Shown here in pieces: positions 17,805 to 26,690 of a stretch of DNA of 64,000 bases (its first letter is position 1; every line of letters begins with the position of its first letter). The stretch covers positions 20,351 through 84,350 of the forward strand of contig JAGBTQ010000025.1 in NCBI GenBank assembly GCA_017631275.1, read 5' to 3'. This stretch comes from Alistipes sp. Its GTDB lineage: Bacteria > Bacteroidota > Bacteroidia > Bacteroidales > Rikenellaceae. Position numbers and translations under genes: made by a program. The notes under the pieces were generated by a model. The model was not told the origin of the DNA. It saw nothing but the letters and a program-made list of their open reading frames with translations, and did no database searches.

Positions 17805-19100
17805 TTATTTATGATAGTCGCTGTTCCACTCCCTGCCGCCGTCGAGGTAGATGACGGGGCGGTCGCCAACAACCGATTTTAGGGCAAGGTAGCTCTCATA
17901 GAGGGCAATGCCATTCGAGCTATCGTCGGCAAGGAAGTAGGCGATAACCGATGGGTGACGACGTGTGGTGTAGAACATCTCCATGGTGCGATTAACATAC
18001 TCCTCGCGCCACTTGGGGTCGTTCGAGGGGTTGCCACCACGCTTGCGTGACGAGCCCGACGATGATGAGTTGATAGGTGCTGTCACGGCAACATATACGC
18101 CCACCTTGTCGCAGTAGTCTAAGAGCTCCTCGCTCACCGAGCCCGCAGTAAAGCGTATGCACATATTGCCTCTCTCCACCTCGTTTTGAACATCGCTTAT
18201 CGAAGCATTTGGCGATAGATCGCACCACTTAATCTCCTCGGCGGTATTGTTTACGTAGAAGGTGTTATCCTCGAACCTAAGCTCGCGCAAAGCCACAGGA
18301 AACTCGTAAAACTCTACGTCGCGACCCTCGATACGGTTTTTAAGCATTAGGCGCACATGGTTGCCCTTGCCCCTGCTCCAGAGCATAGAGTCGGGTACAG
18401 CAACACCAAAGCGCATGGTGTCGGTCTGGTACATGCCGAGCCATACCTCGCGCTTGCCACCATCAAGGCGAATGGTGTCGTTAAGATATAGCTCGTAGTA
18501 GAGTGTCGATGTCTTGTCGCCCATGGTCTCGTTGCGCATAACAACCTCGAAGTTGCTATTCACGATACCCATGCCACCAAGCTCAGCACTCCATGTTATA
18601 TCACGCACGCGCACGCGTGGCTGCGAGATGATATATACACGAGGTGTTGCGCCTGAGCGCTCGAAACACTCTATCTTTGCGGTTGTGGCGTTGTCCATGA
18701 GGCGTAGCTCCACGCTGTTGCTGTCCTCGCGCGATATCTTTGTGATGTTGTACTCCCCAGCTGCAAAGCCATTTGTTGAGCCTCCAGCAAGCTTGCCATT
18801 AATATATACTTCGTAGAGTTGCTCTGCACCCTCCACGCGCAAGAACACCTGGCGCTCAAGCCACGAGAAGGGGAATGTAAACTTGCCCTTTAGTGCACCC
18901 TCGTCGGTCTGCTCCCACTCGGTAATAGGTTGCATATATCGCTGGCGCTCCAAACCACGGTTATGGGCATCGGTAGCCGTAGGGTAGGCTATGAGTCGTG
19001 TGCGGTAGCCCTCGTATGGCGTAGGCTCCTCGGCGTGAATTGTCGCTGTGTGAAGTGCAAAAAGTGCTACGAGTACACCTATATAGTGTTGTTTAATCAT
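17805..19100 (-). CDS. Secreted GH2-like protein with a truncated, probably inactive barrel
   Basis: 431 residues with a signal peptide ending near residue 23 (ATIHA-EEP). Residues 25-170 resemble the GH2 sugar-binding jelly roll (RVEGAEQLYEVYINGKLAGG), 170-280 an Ig-like domain, and the rest a shortened TIM-barrel remnant. The usual GH2 segment RNHPSV..W..GNE appears as RRHPSVIAYFLADDSSNG, with Asp where the acid/base Glu should be, and the protein stops before the region of the nucleophile. So hydrolase activity is unlikely. It starts two bases from the OstA-like gene and is the last gene of an envelope-assembly operon. Confidence 0.65.
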   Translation of the reverse strand: MIKQHYIGVLVALFALHTATIHAEEPTPYEGYRTRLIAYPTATDAHNRGLERQRYMQPITEWEQTDEGALKGKFTFPFSWLERQVFLRVEGAEQLYEVYINGKLAGGSTNGFAAGEYNITKISREDSNSVELRLMDNATTAKIECFERSGATPRVYIISQPRVRVRDITWSAELGGMGIVNSNFEVVMRNETMGDKTSTLYYELYLNDTIRLDGGKREVWLGMYQTDTMRFGVAVPDSMLWSRGKGNHVRLMLKNRIEGRDVEFYEFPVALRELRFEDNTFYVNNTAEEIKWCDLSPNASISDVQNEVERGNMCIRFTAGSVSEELLDYCDKVGVYVAVTAPINSSSSGSSRKRGGNPSNDPKWREEYVNRTMEMFYTTRRHPSVIAYFLADDSSNGIALYESYLALKSVVGDRPVIYLDGGREWNSDYHK

Positions 19101-19102
19101 AT

Positions 19103-21838
19103 CTATCGTTTACGTTTTTTGTATGATTCGCGTGAGTTGCGCCAGTCGATAACATCGGGCGTGAGTCTATCTTTGCGGTCTTTCCACATCTTATTCTCCA
19201 CCAATCTACGACGGTCATAGTCGATGCGCTCCATGATTGGGAATGTAGGGCGACGTATGGCGGCTGCACGCTCGCGGTTCGACTTGACGATGCGTCTATC
19301 ACAAATAATTACACGTGTTGGACGTCTATCCTCCTGCCAGTCGAAGCCCTGAAGCTTGCGCTCCTGGCTCTCTGGAACCATCTCCATAGGGTAGAGCACA
19401 TACTCGGGGTTCTGCTTGTACGAGATTTTGTCTATCGAGCCATCGTCAAGGTAGAAGGTAATAGCCGAGCTTTCGATATACATCAGCGCTGTGACATCTG
19501 CCCCCTCCTCTTCCTGAAGGTAGTATATCGTCTGCGCATTGCCATTCACATCGTTGCGATAGACCTTGCCATTGTCGAAGAATGATGTCATCTCCTTGCC
19601 CTTAACCTGATTATAGTAGGCGGTGTCAATCTCGATACCCATGATTGGCGAACCGTAGAAGTGTGCCTCCTTAATTCGCTGACGCTCGGTGTGTATCATT
19701 GCCGAGTCGGAGAGAATCTGGTTGTTGTCGTTCCACATCACAGGACTCTTATACATGCGTATAATCGAGTCGGTGTTTAGTATTGTGAGCGAATCGCAAG
19801 CCATCTGCGATTCCGATCTAAACATCTTCACATTGCGATACGCCTTAATCATCTTGTAGCTACTATCCTTAGGAAATGCTACCTCCGTAGGCACAGTATC
19901 GCGTAGTGTCGAGTCGCTTTGTATCGAGTCGCGTGAGCCGGCACTCTCCTCTTTTTTCGACGACTCATCTCGACGTGGACGTTCAGGAATGTCGATATTC
20001 ATAAACGCCGTGTCGTTAGGGTCATAGTCCTCGCCAGTGTACTCCTTTCCGCGCTTAATTGCACGTGCCTTCGCCTTGTCAATCTTCTCGCGACGCCTCT
20101 GCTCTGCCTTAATTCGTAGGCGCTCCAGACGCTCCTTCTCCTCGTCGGCAAGGCGTGAGCTGCGCTCTATGCGCTCAGCGATAATGGTGTCAATCTTCAT
20201 CTTGAGCAACGAGTCGCGAATCTTTTGTACCGAGTCGAGTTTAATCTGCTCAAGCGAATCCAATGAGTCGCGCACCATGCGCTCACGTGCCTTGATGGCC
20301 TTGCGCGCTGCCTTGCGCTCAAGCTTAGCACGACGACGTAGCTGCTTAGCAGTATATTTTGTTGTGTCTTGAGCTGTGCTATCTGCGGTTGCGATAGTGT
20401 CGGTTGCGGGTAGGGTGTCGCTTACGAGGCTATCTCGCTCCACTCTGGTGCTATCGACAGCCGACTGCTCCGCGCCACTCTCTGGCGTAGGTCGCTGCTC
20501 GTCATTGCCTCGCTTCTTATCCTTGCTATCAGCCTCTGACGAAGCATCTGGTGAAGGTTGCTTATTTACGTCTGTACCCCTCTCCTTGCCATCGTTTTTG
20601 CCCTTGTTCTTGCCACCCTTGTTTGACTCCTTCTTTAGGGCGCTCTCTGCACTTGGCTCAGCGTTTAACCTCTCCTCGCCACGGCCCTTTGTTAGCTCCT
20701 TGCCTGTGCCACTCTCTTCGCTCTGTAGTTTGCTGTTAGCCTCGGGTGCTACGCTATTCTCCTCTTGTGTAGCTTCACTCTTCTGCGCCTTTGGAGGCTC
20801 CACAGCAATGGTGTATAGCCATAGTGTGTCGGCTGAGATATAGATAGAGTCTGTTAGCTCAGGGTCGTAGTTAATCATCGATGGGCGACGCGTAAAGAAG
20901 GCGTTGCCTGGCTCGTCCCACCACTCGGCATAATCGGCAAAGCCGAGGATCTTTTGCGTGGTGTCGTCCATCTGAATGTTTCTGCGGGCGATGATATGTC
21001 CGTCGGTGCGGTAGTACATAATCGAGTCGCTCCATATCTCGCGCTCAGGCTGCAAAAGATAGGATCTGCGTGTTAAGTTGTGCAGGTCGCTCTTCTTCGT
21101 GTATGTTCCTGCCTGAGTGTTTAGATACTCATCGTTCTTATTCCAAATGTGGGTATTTGTGAAATATTGAGCATCCTCGGTCTGTGTGTTGAATATCACC
21201 GAGTCGCTGAGCACCTCGTAGTCGTTGTTGCGCATCTGCACACGGCTTATTGCCTTGAGTTCATGCGTTTTGGTGTTGTAGAAGCCCTTCTCAGCCTCCA
21301 GAATGTTGTCCTCCTTCTGAACGTAACAACCTCCGCTAAACTCGCCCATCGACTTTGCCGTGTTGAACTTACACTGATAGGTGTACATCACAGCATCTTC
21401 ATCAACTACCTTCACAAGCTTAGAGAACACTCTTGCCGTGTTGCTATTACGGTTATACTCGGCACGCTCGCCATAGATATATGTCGAGTTTTGGTTGATG
21501 AGCACATTGCCAAAACATACGAAGCTCTGGTTGGAGTAGCGTACGGCACTGTCGGCCACTATCACTGCGCCGTTGTGGTGCGCAGCAAAGTTGCCCACGA
21601 GAATAAATATTGTCGAGTCGCCCTTCTCGATAAGGTAGCTATCATCGGCAGTCATATCCACCATTCGCTTGTCGGTGTTGCTATTTTGCTGACTGCTTAA
21701 GGTTGGGGCTTTTGTCTTTGCGGGTTGTGGTTCGGGTGTATATGAGTATCGCACAAACATCATTCCGCTTGCGGCATAGAGGAATGCTCCTGCCACAAGC
21801 ATCATGACGATGAGTGCTGTTAAATTCTTACGACGCAT
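19103..21838 (-). CDS. OstA/LptA-like envelope protein with long charged linker
   Basis: 911 residues. N-terminal membrane/signal segment NLTALIVMMLVAGAFLYAAS. Residues about 75-345 form OstA-like beta-jelly-roll repeats (VADSAVRYSNQSFVCFGNV, YGERAEYNRNSNTARVFSK, FADYAEWW). Residues about 355-660 are a low-complexity Lys/Glu/Arg/Ser linker with coiled-coil tendency (RERMVRDSLDSLEQIKLDSV). OstA-like strands return at about 680-790. The family is linked to lipopolysaccharide transport. It is downstream of two SurA-like genes, which fits assembly of outer-membrane components. Exact role in transport is inferred. Confidence 0.78.
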   Translation of the reverse strand: MRRKNLTALIVMMLVAGAFLYAASGMMFVRYSYTPEPQPAKTKAPTLSSQQNSNTDKRMVDMTADDSYLIEKGDSTIFILVGNFAAHHNGAVIVADSAVRYSNQSFVCFGNVLINQNSTYIYGERAEYNRNSNTARVFSKLVKVVDEDAVMYTYQCKFNTAKSMGEFSGGCYVQKEDNILEAEKGFYNTKTHELKAISRVQMRNNDYEVLSDSVIFNTQTEDAQYFTNTHIWNKNDEYLNTQAGTYTKKSDLHNLTRRSYLLQPEREIWSDSIMYYRTDGHIIARRNIQMDDTTQKILGFADYAEWWDEPGNAFFTRRPSMINYDPELTDSIYISADTLWLYTIAVEPPKAQKSEATQEENSVAPEANSKLQSEESGTGKELTKGRGEERLNAEPSAESALKKESNKGGKNKGKNDGKERGTDVNKQPSPDASSEADSKDKKRGNDEQRPTPESGAEQSAVDSTRVERDSLVSDTLPATDTIATADSTAQDTTKYTAKQLRRRAKLERKAARKAIKARERMVRDSLDSLEQIKLDSVQKIRDSLLKMKIDTIIAERIERSSRLADEEKERLERLRIKAEQRRREKIDKAKARAIKRGKEYTGEDYDPNDTAFMNIDIPERPRRDESSKKEESAGSRDSIQSDSTLRDTVPTEVAFPKDSSYKMIKAYRNVKMFRSESQMACDSLTILNTDSIIRMYKSPVMWNDNNQILSDSAMIHTERQRIKEAHFYGSPIMGIEIDTAYYNQVKGKEMTSFFDNGKVYRNDVNGNAQTIYYLQEEEGADVTALMYIESSAITFYLDDGSIDKISYKQNPEYVLYPMEMVPESQERKLQGFDWQEDRRPTRVIICDRRIVKSNRERAAAIRRPTFPIMERIDYDRRRLVENKMWKDRKDRLTPDVIDWRNSRESYKKRKR

Positions 21839-21846
21839 CTTACTTG

Positions 21847-23271
21847 CTACTTAATCCACTTTTTATTCTCGAACTCCCATGTGCGGAATTCTGGGGCGAT
21901 ATATATGTACATCGACTCAATCTTCTTGTTTAACCACTCGGTGAAATATCTCTCACTCTTTTGACTCAGAGCCATCTCCTCGAGGCGGACATAGTCGTCC
22001 TTGAGTGATGCGGTGTGGGGTGGTATAATCTCCACGAGCTTCACAATCTTGCTCATCTGATTACCCATGTAGTCGGTTGTCTGGAACGAGTTAGATACCT
22101 CGCCAACCTTTAGGCGTATGAGCGCTGCATAGTCCTCCAACGCCTTGCCACCGTCCATGCCGAAGTCCTCCTTGAGGAAGCGTGTTGCCGTGAGGCGAGC
22201 ACCATCATATACACCCTGGCGTGCGAGGATGTCGTGGTTCGACACGATGCCACCATTCATCTTCGACGAGGCATCGTCCGAGAAGCGTAGTGCCGCATCT
22301 TCAAACGACAACGAGTCGAGACGTATTAGGCGTGCTATGCTATCAAGCTGTCGGGCTGGCTGCATAAGCTCATCGTTGGTGTATGTGGGGCGTAGAAGAA
22401 TGTGACGGCAGTGATATAGCTCACCCTTTTTGTCGATAAGCTCAATGATGTGGAAGCCGAACTCGGTCTCCACAATCTCCGACACCTGACCCGGCTTTAG
22501 CTTCTCCAAAGCCTCGGCAAAGGGGCGTACATATATCGACGCTGGTGCTGGCTGCATCTCGCCACCATACATCGCCGAGCCGTCCATCGAGTACATGCGG
22601 GCAAGGAGGGTAAACTTAGCTTCGCCTGTAACGATGCGCTGACGCATATCCAGCAGACGCTCCTTTGTGCGCTGCTTGGCCTCTTTCATCGATGCGGGGA
22701 ACTTTGTAATCTGTGCATATACATACTGCTCACCAATTACGGGTAGGCTATCCTTGTCGATGTTGCGGTAGAAGCGCTCCACCTCGCCAGGCACGATGCT
22801 CACCTTGCTCATCACCTGCTGCTGTAGCGCCTGTGCGTATGCCTGCTCCTCGTAGCGTGCGCGTAGCATCTCGCGGTAGTTGAAGATAGGCATGTGCTCA
22901 CGTGTCTCCAACGCCTGTATTCCGCCAGCCTCCTGGATTAGCGACTGAAGATAGCTTTCGATGCGACTTGTTACGTCGCTCTGGCTAATCTCTACTGAGT
23001 CCAATATCGCCTGGTTGTATAGTAACTTCTGCTGTAGGAGTGCCTCCAAAGCCTCGTGCATAGGGTCACGCTCCGAGGTGTAGCCCATCTGCCTATACTG
23101 TGAAACAAGAGCCTCGGCATACTCCTCTACTTCGGAGTAGAGTATCGACGAGCCACCAACCACAGCAACAACCTTATCGAGCATTACCTGACGGCGCTGT
23201 GCTACAACACTCTCGGTCGATGTTAGCGCAAATGCCACAAAGGCTATGATAAGTGCAATTTTGCGAATCAT
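21847..23271 (-). CDS. surA: SurA-like periplasmic peptidyl-prolyl isomerase/chaperone
   Basis: 474 residues from the ATG at 23269-23271; the frame opens to a TTG at 23292. Signal peptide MIRKIALIIAFVAFALTSTE. Residues about 25-165 are the SurA N-domain (LDKVVAVVGGSSILYSEVEE), then two parvulin regions: VIGEQYVYAQITKFPAS onward and GQVSEIVETEFGFHIIELID with LYHCRHILLRP. It helps outer-membrane proteins fold in the periplasm. It sits between a related lipoprotein and the OstA-like gene. Confidence 0.87.
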   Translation of the reverse strand: MIRKIALIIAFVAFALTSTESVVAQRRQVMLDKVVAVVGGSSILYSEVEEYAEALVSQYRQMGYTSERDPMHEALEALLQQKLLYNQAILDSVEISQSDVTSRIESYLQSLIQEAGGIQALETREHMPIFNYREMLRARYEEQAYAQALQQQVMSKVSIVPGEVERFYRNIDKDSLPVIGEQYVYAQITKFPASMKEAKQRTKERLLDMRQRIVTGEAKFTLLARMYSMDGSAMYGGEMQPAPASIYVRPFAEALEKLKPGQVSEIVETEFGFHIIELIDKKGELYHCRHILLRPTYTNDELMQPARQLDSIARLIRLDSLSFEDAALRFSDDASSKMNGGIVSNHDILARQGVYDGARLTATRFLKEDFGMDGGKALEDYAALIRLKVGEVSNSFQTTDYMGNQMSKIVKLVEIIPPHTASLKDDYVRLEEMALSQKSERYFTEWLNKKIESMYIYIAPEFRTWEFENKKWIK

Positions 23272-23320
23272 AATGTCAACTATTTTTTTCAATATTTTTA
23301 TCTTACTCTCTTAACATTTT

Positions 23321-24274
23321 TTAGATGCTCTCCTTCACCTCGTCTAACTCAATCTCCTCTGTTGTAATCTTTGGGCGGCTCTCCAAGGCGTGCATCATCT
23401 CGGCATCGTTAATCTCAATGCGCCTCTTCTCCATCGCTTCACGCTTAAGCTCCTCCTCGTAGCGCTCGATGATAAGGCTTCGACGCTCAGCATATATCAT
23501 TCGTCGAATATCATCAGTAACCGACTCGATAGGTGCCTTCTTGCCCTTCTCAATAATGTCGATGATGGTGAAGTAGAATGTCACATCATCAGCCTTCATT
23601 GTCTGCACCTTGCCTTTGCTTAGCAGGTTGTCGTAGTTGCGTGTGCGCACCGTTGGCAGATAGCTCAAGAAGTCGGAGAATGTCACCCACTCGCCCGTAA
23701 GGTCATTCATCTGTAAGTCATGCTTCTCGGCCATGGCGCTAATCTCCTGTATGCCATTCTTCGATGCCTCGCTCAGTGCCTCACGTAGCGAGGAAGAGTT
23801 GCGAAAGTCCTTCGATACACGCACCACGATGCCCTTCACCTTGTCGTGGTCGAGCGTAAACTGCTGTGAGTGGAGTTTGTAGTGCGTCATAATCTGCTCG
23901 TCGGTAATCTCGGTGTTGAGCTCCTCATCGACATAATACTGGTCCAACTGGCGCATTATTAGCGACTGGCGATAGCCCTCTACCAAGCGATTTACCTCCT
24001 CCTGTGTTGTTAGCACCTTCTCGGCACGCGCCAACTTTAGGTTGTTTAACACCCAGTTATCGATATACATCTTTGCAAATGTTGCGCTATCAGCGCCAGT
24101 CAATCCCTCAGGCATATCTCTGAGTATATCGCCGAGTATTAGCTCTTTATTATCGACTGTTGCAACAACTCTGTTATCCTTGTTGCGACTAATAATCGAG
24201 TCGCCACTACTACATGCCACAACCATCGTTGCAGCCATAATCGAGAAAATATATATTACCTTTTTCATATTCAT
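23321..24274 (-). CDS. SurA-N-like lipoprotein chaperone
   Basis: 317 residues from the ATG at 24272-24274; another ATG follows at 24268 and a GTG at 24289 lies within the promoter. Lipoprotein signal: KKVIYIFSIMAATMVVACSS, acylated Cys in VVAC. The body (VATVDNKELILGDILRDMPE, then a helical region) matches the SurA N-terminal domain, and a weak parvulin-like segment lies at about 145-260. Likely an outer-membrane-anchored or inner-leaflet chaperone. It is first in the operon, 50 bases before surA. The promoter lies so close that the mRNA may begin at the start codon. Confidence 0.75.
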   Translation of the reverse strand: MNMKKVIYIFSIMAATMVVACSSGDSIISRNKDNRVVATVDNKELILGDILRDMPEGLTGADSATFAKMYIDNWVLNNLKLARAEKVLTTQEEVNRLVEGYRQSLIMRQLDQYYVDEELNTEITDEQIMTHYKLHSQQFTLDHDKVKGIVVRVSKDFRNSSSLREALSEASKNGIQEISAMAEKHDLQMNDLTGEWVTFSDFLSYLPTVRTRNYDNLLSKGKVQTMKADDVTFYFTIIDIIEKGKKAPIESVTDDIRRMIYAERRSLIIERYEEELKREAMEKRRIEINDAEMMHALESRPKITTEEIELDEVKESI

Positions 24275-24278
24275 CTTG

Positions 24279-24309
24279 CAAAGATACACTTTTTCTATGG
24301 ATAAACGAA
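24279..24309 (-). promoter_or_regulatory. Promoter of the chaperone/OstA operon
   Basis: Minus-strand TATCTTTG (24286-24279) matches the -7 consensus; TTCG (24309-24306), one mismatch from TTTG, lies 19 bases upstream. A start about four bases after the box would fall on the ATG at 24274. Confidence 0.6.
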
Positions 24310-24331
24310 TCTTCTATGAAGATTATTGTAT

Positions 24332-24474
24332 TTCTTGTGATAAGGAGTCATCTTCGACCTATCCCAAAAGCTGAGCACCCGAGGCTGTACTTCATGTACT
24401 ATCCCAGGGTGATTACTTTTCCGATGCACCACATCTGACCCCTTCTGACAAGAAATAGTGCGCTGAATTAGGTG
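24332..24474. repeat. Dispersed nested inverted repeat, copy A
   Basis: Outer arms TTCTTGT (24332-24338) and ACAAGAA (24448-24454) are followed by a conserved tail ending GTGCGCTGAATTAGGTG at 24474. Inside, GATAAGGAGT faces ACCCCTTCT, and a central hairpin has AAAAG...CACCC against GGGTG...CTTTT with GTAC boxes around the loop. Other copies are at 28275, 39870 and 56799. It lies downstream of the Rel-like gene, between two minus-strand genes. Confidence 0.85.
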
Positions 24475-24633
24475 GGCAGGGGCTGGAATAGATGGGTAAC
24501 GCTTCGCTTGATGGGATAGATGGGGACGCTGCGCTTGATGGGTAATTTCCCATTTATCCCATTCGTCCCATTTATCCTATCTTCCCTATTCTCCCTATTT
24601 TTCCAATTCGCCCCATCTACCCGCCCATAAAAA
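24475..24633. repeat. Purine/pyrimidine minisatellite next to copy A
   Basis: GATGGG-type units (AGATGGGTAA, TGATGGGATAGATGGGG, TGATGGG) turn into their complement-like pyrimidine units CCCATTTATCC, CATTCGTCCC, ATTTATCCTATCTTCCCTAT. The same pyrimidine string occurs near copies B and C. No protein gene is supported here. Confidence 0.7.
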
Positions 24634-24680
24634 ACAAAACGACGGTTGGGTATTACTCTTTGTCCCAACCACCGTTTTGT
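24634..24680 (-). terminator. Terminator of the Rel-like gene
   Basis: ACAAAACGACGGTTGGG (24634-24650) pairs with CCCAACCACCGTTTTGT (24664-24680) with one mismatch; the minus-strand reading is followed by T-rich sequence. Confidence 0.78.
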
Positions 24681-24714
24681 CCTTTTGCAACTATCTATTT
24701 ATCTCCTCGTTACG

Positions 24715-26586
24715 CTAAAAATTTATGCGCATAACCTCGTCGATACCGTCGATGTGCGAAATGCTGTCGATGGCTTGCTGAAGCTCATGCAGCGAGTGCA
24801 CCGAGAAGTCGATAGTACATATCGCAATACGGTCGATATTCTCCGTTGTAAGAGCTGACATCGTAAGATGTAACTTATCTGTAATACAGTCGATTAGGTC
24901 GCTCATGAGGTGATAGCGGTCGATACCCTTGATGCGTATGCGCACAGGGTATAAGAATGCCTCATTCTCAGGGAAGCTCTGCGAGAGAATCGAGTCGCCA
25001 TGTTGCGAGGCAAGGCGTATTGCCACTGGGCAGTCGCGCTTATGCAGCGTGATGCTTCCGTCGTTGCCCCTGAAGCCGATAACCTCGTCGCCAGGTAGTG
25101 GATTACACTTCTCGCAACGCTCATGCTCCAGACGTGGTAGATTGGCAAAATAACCGCGTAGGTAGCGCTTAGCACGATATGTCGATACATGCTCCAACCA
25201 CTCGGGCTCGGGCTTAGCATCGTCGGCAGTGCCAATCTCCACACAATCACCACGATGCAACACTGTGCGTAGCGACGATAGCTTGCCGTTGATGCGTGCA
25301 TAAACAGCCTTCTCGCCAACCTGACTATGAATCTCGAAGGCAAAGTCGAGGGCTGTAGCTCCCTTAGGCAATATCACGCCACGGCCCTTTGGCGTGAAGA
25401 CCATGATGTCGTCGTTGTAGAATGTCAGCGTAACGCCGTCCATAAACTCCATGCCGTGGCTATCCGATGCCACATCCTGAAGTATCGACTTAAACTTCTC
25501 GAGCCATGCCTTAACATTCTCCTCGGTGCACTCTGCGGCGCAGCCAAGGCGTGAGTTGCGCACCATGCGCTCAGAGGAGATGTGCACCTCCTCCCATATT
25601 CCCTGCTCGGTGAGTAGCTTAACGTGGAAGCTCTGGTAGCCATTCTCCTTAGGTGCGTCGATATAGTTGGCAACGCTTCCTGGCTTCTCCTTGAAGATGT
25701 CGGTAAGCACTGAGTAGATGTGTAGGCTCATTGTCTTCTCGCTATACTCTGCACTATTAGGGTATATGATGCGGATATAGTGTTTGCCGTCAACATGCTT
25801 AATATCAGAGCCCTTTGCCTGCATTTTGCGCCAGATGCTATATGGCTTGCGATAGCGAATCTCGGTGCGTGCCTCAATGCCAGCACCCTCTAGTGTCTCG
25901 CTTATCTTCGAGGTAAAGCGCTCAAGACGTGGCCTGTCGTTTGTGCGCTCCTCGGCAAGCATGCGCTCAACATCGGCATAGTCGCGAGGACAGCGATATC
26001 GGAACGAGAGGTTCTCCAACTCCGTCTTAATATGGTATAGACCAAGACGATTGGCAAGTGGGGCATAGAAGTAGTCGGTCTCACCAGCAATCTTCATCTG
26101 CTTATCTGCGCGCATGCTATCCAGCGTACGCATGTTGTGCAGACGGTCGGCGAGCTTGATTAGTAGAGCACGAATGTCGTAGTGCACCGACTCGAGTATT
26201 TGGCGATAGTTGTCCACCTGCTTCGAGTGCTCATAGCTCTTCTTTTTGCGCTTGGTCACGGTGTCCACCAAGAATGCCACGTCGTCGCCAAAGCGCTCAC
26301 GAATATCCTCGACAGTGTAGTCGGTATCCTCCACCACGTCGTGTAGGAATGCCGAGATTACCGGGTTGTCGCCAAGCTCTAGCTCGCGGGCAACAATCGA
26401 GGCTACAGCAATAGGGTGTATGATATACGGCTCGCCACTCTTGCGCTTCTGCTCGCGGTGTGCCTCGTGTGCAAACTCATAGGCGCGATAGATGCGGTCT
26501 ACCTCCTCGACTGTTGCACGTGTGCGTATGTAGTCGAACAACTGCTCTACGCTATTGTGTATGCGGGTTTCGTAAATATCCTTCAT
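24715..26586 (-). CDS. Rel/SpoT-homologue with intact hydrolase and altered synthetase site
   Basis: 623 residues, shorter than the usual 730-760. HD hydrolase: H57, the LHD pair at 82-83 and D147 (LADRLHNMRT) are all present. Synthetase region 240-350: YSIWRKM and NGYQSF are kept, but GRPKH is replaced by RYRKP and the metal-binding Asp of YDLLAIR is Gly in VDGKHYIRI; the later Glu (EEVHIS) remains. TGS lies at about 385-452 and ACT at 550-623. So it may be mainly a (p)ppGpp hydrolase. A TAAATTTG box lies at 26621-26614. Confidence 0.8.
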   Translation of the reverse strand: MKDIYETRIHNSVEQLFDYIRTRATVEEVDRIYRAYEFAHEAHREQKRKSGEPYIIHPIAVASIVARELELGDNPVISAFLHDVVEDTDYTVEDIRERFGDDVAFLVDTVTKRKKKSYEHSKQVDNYRQILESVHYDIRALLIKLADRLHNMRTLDSMRADKQMKIAGETDYFYAPLANRLGLYHIKTELENLSFRYRCPRDYADVERMLAEERTNDRPRLERFTSKISETLEGAGIEARTEIRYRKPYSIWRKMQAKGSDIKHVDGKHYIRIIYPNSAEYSEKTMSLHIYSVLTDIFKEKPGSVANYIDAPKENGYQSFHVKLLTEQGIWEEVHISSERMVRNSRLGCAAECTEENVKAWLEKFKSILQDVASDSHGMEFMDGVTLTFYNDDIMVFTPKGRGVILPKGATALDFAFEIHSQVGEKAVYARINGKLSSLRTVLHRGDCVEIGTADDAKPEPEWLEHVSTYRAKRYLRGYFANLPRLEHERCEKCNPLPGDEVIGFRGNDGSITLHKRDCPVAIRLASQHGDSILSQSFPENEAFLYPVRIRIKGIDRYHLMSDLIDCITDKLHLTMSALTTENIDRIAICTIDFSVHSLHELQQAIDSISHIDGIDEVMRINF

Positions 26587-26690
26587 GCTGTAATCTAAAT
26601 TTGGGAATTACTGCAAATTTAATAAAAATTTAGTAAAGTGTTCCAAAATTTTTTATCTTTGCACTTGGTTAATGATAAAATACCTAAAAT

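Noticed and set aside
17805-19100. Active beta-galactosidase
   Set aside because: The barrel is truncated and the acid/base Glu position is Asp, so it is described as GH2-like only.
20037-20843. Plus-strand frames of 111 and 155 codons opposite the OstA-like gene
   Set aside because: Ser/Arg/Leu-rich shadow of the charged linker on the other strand.
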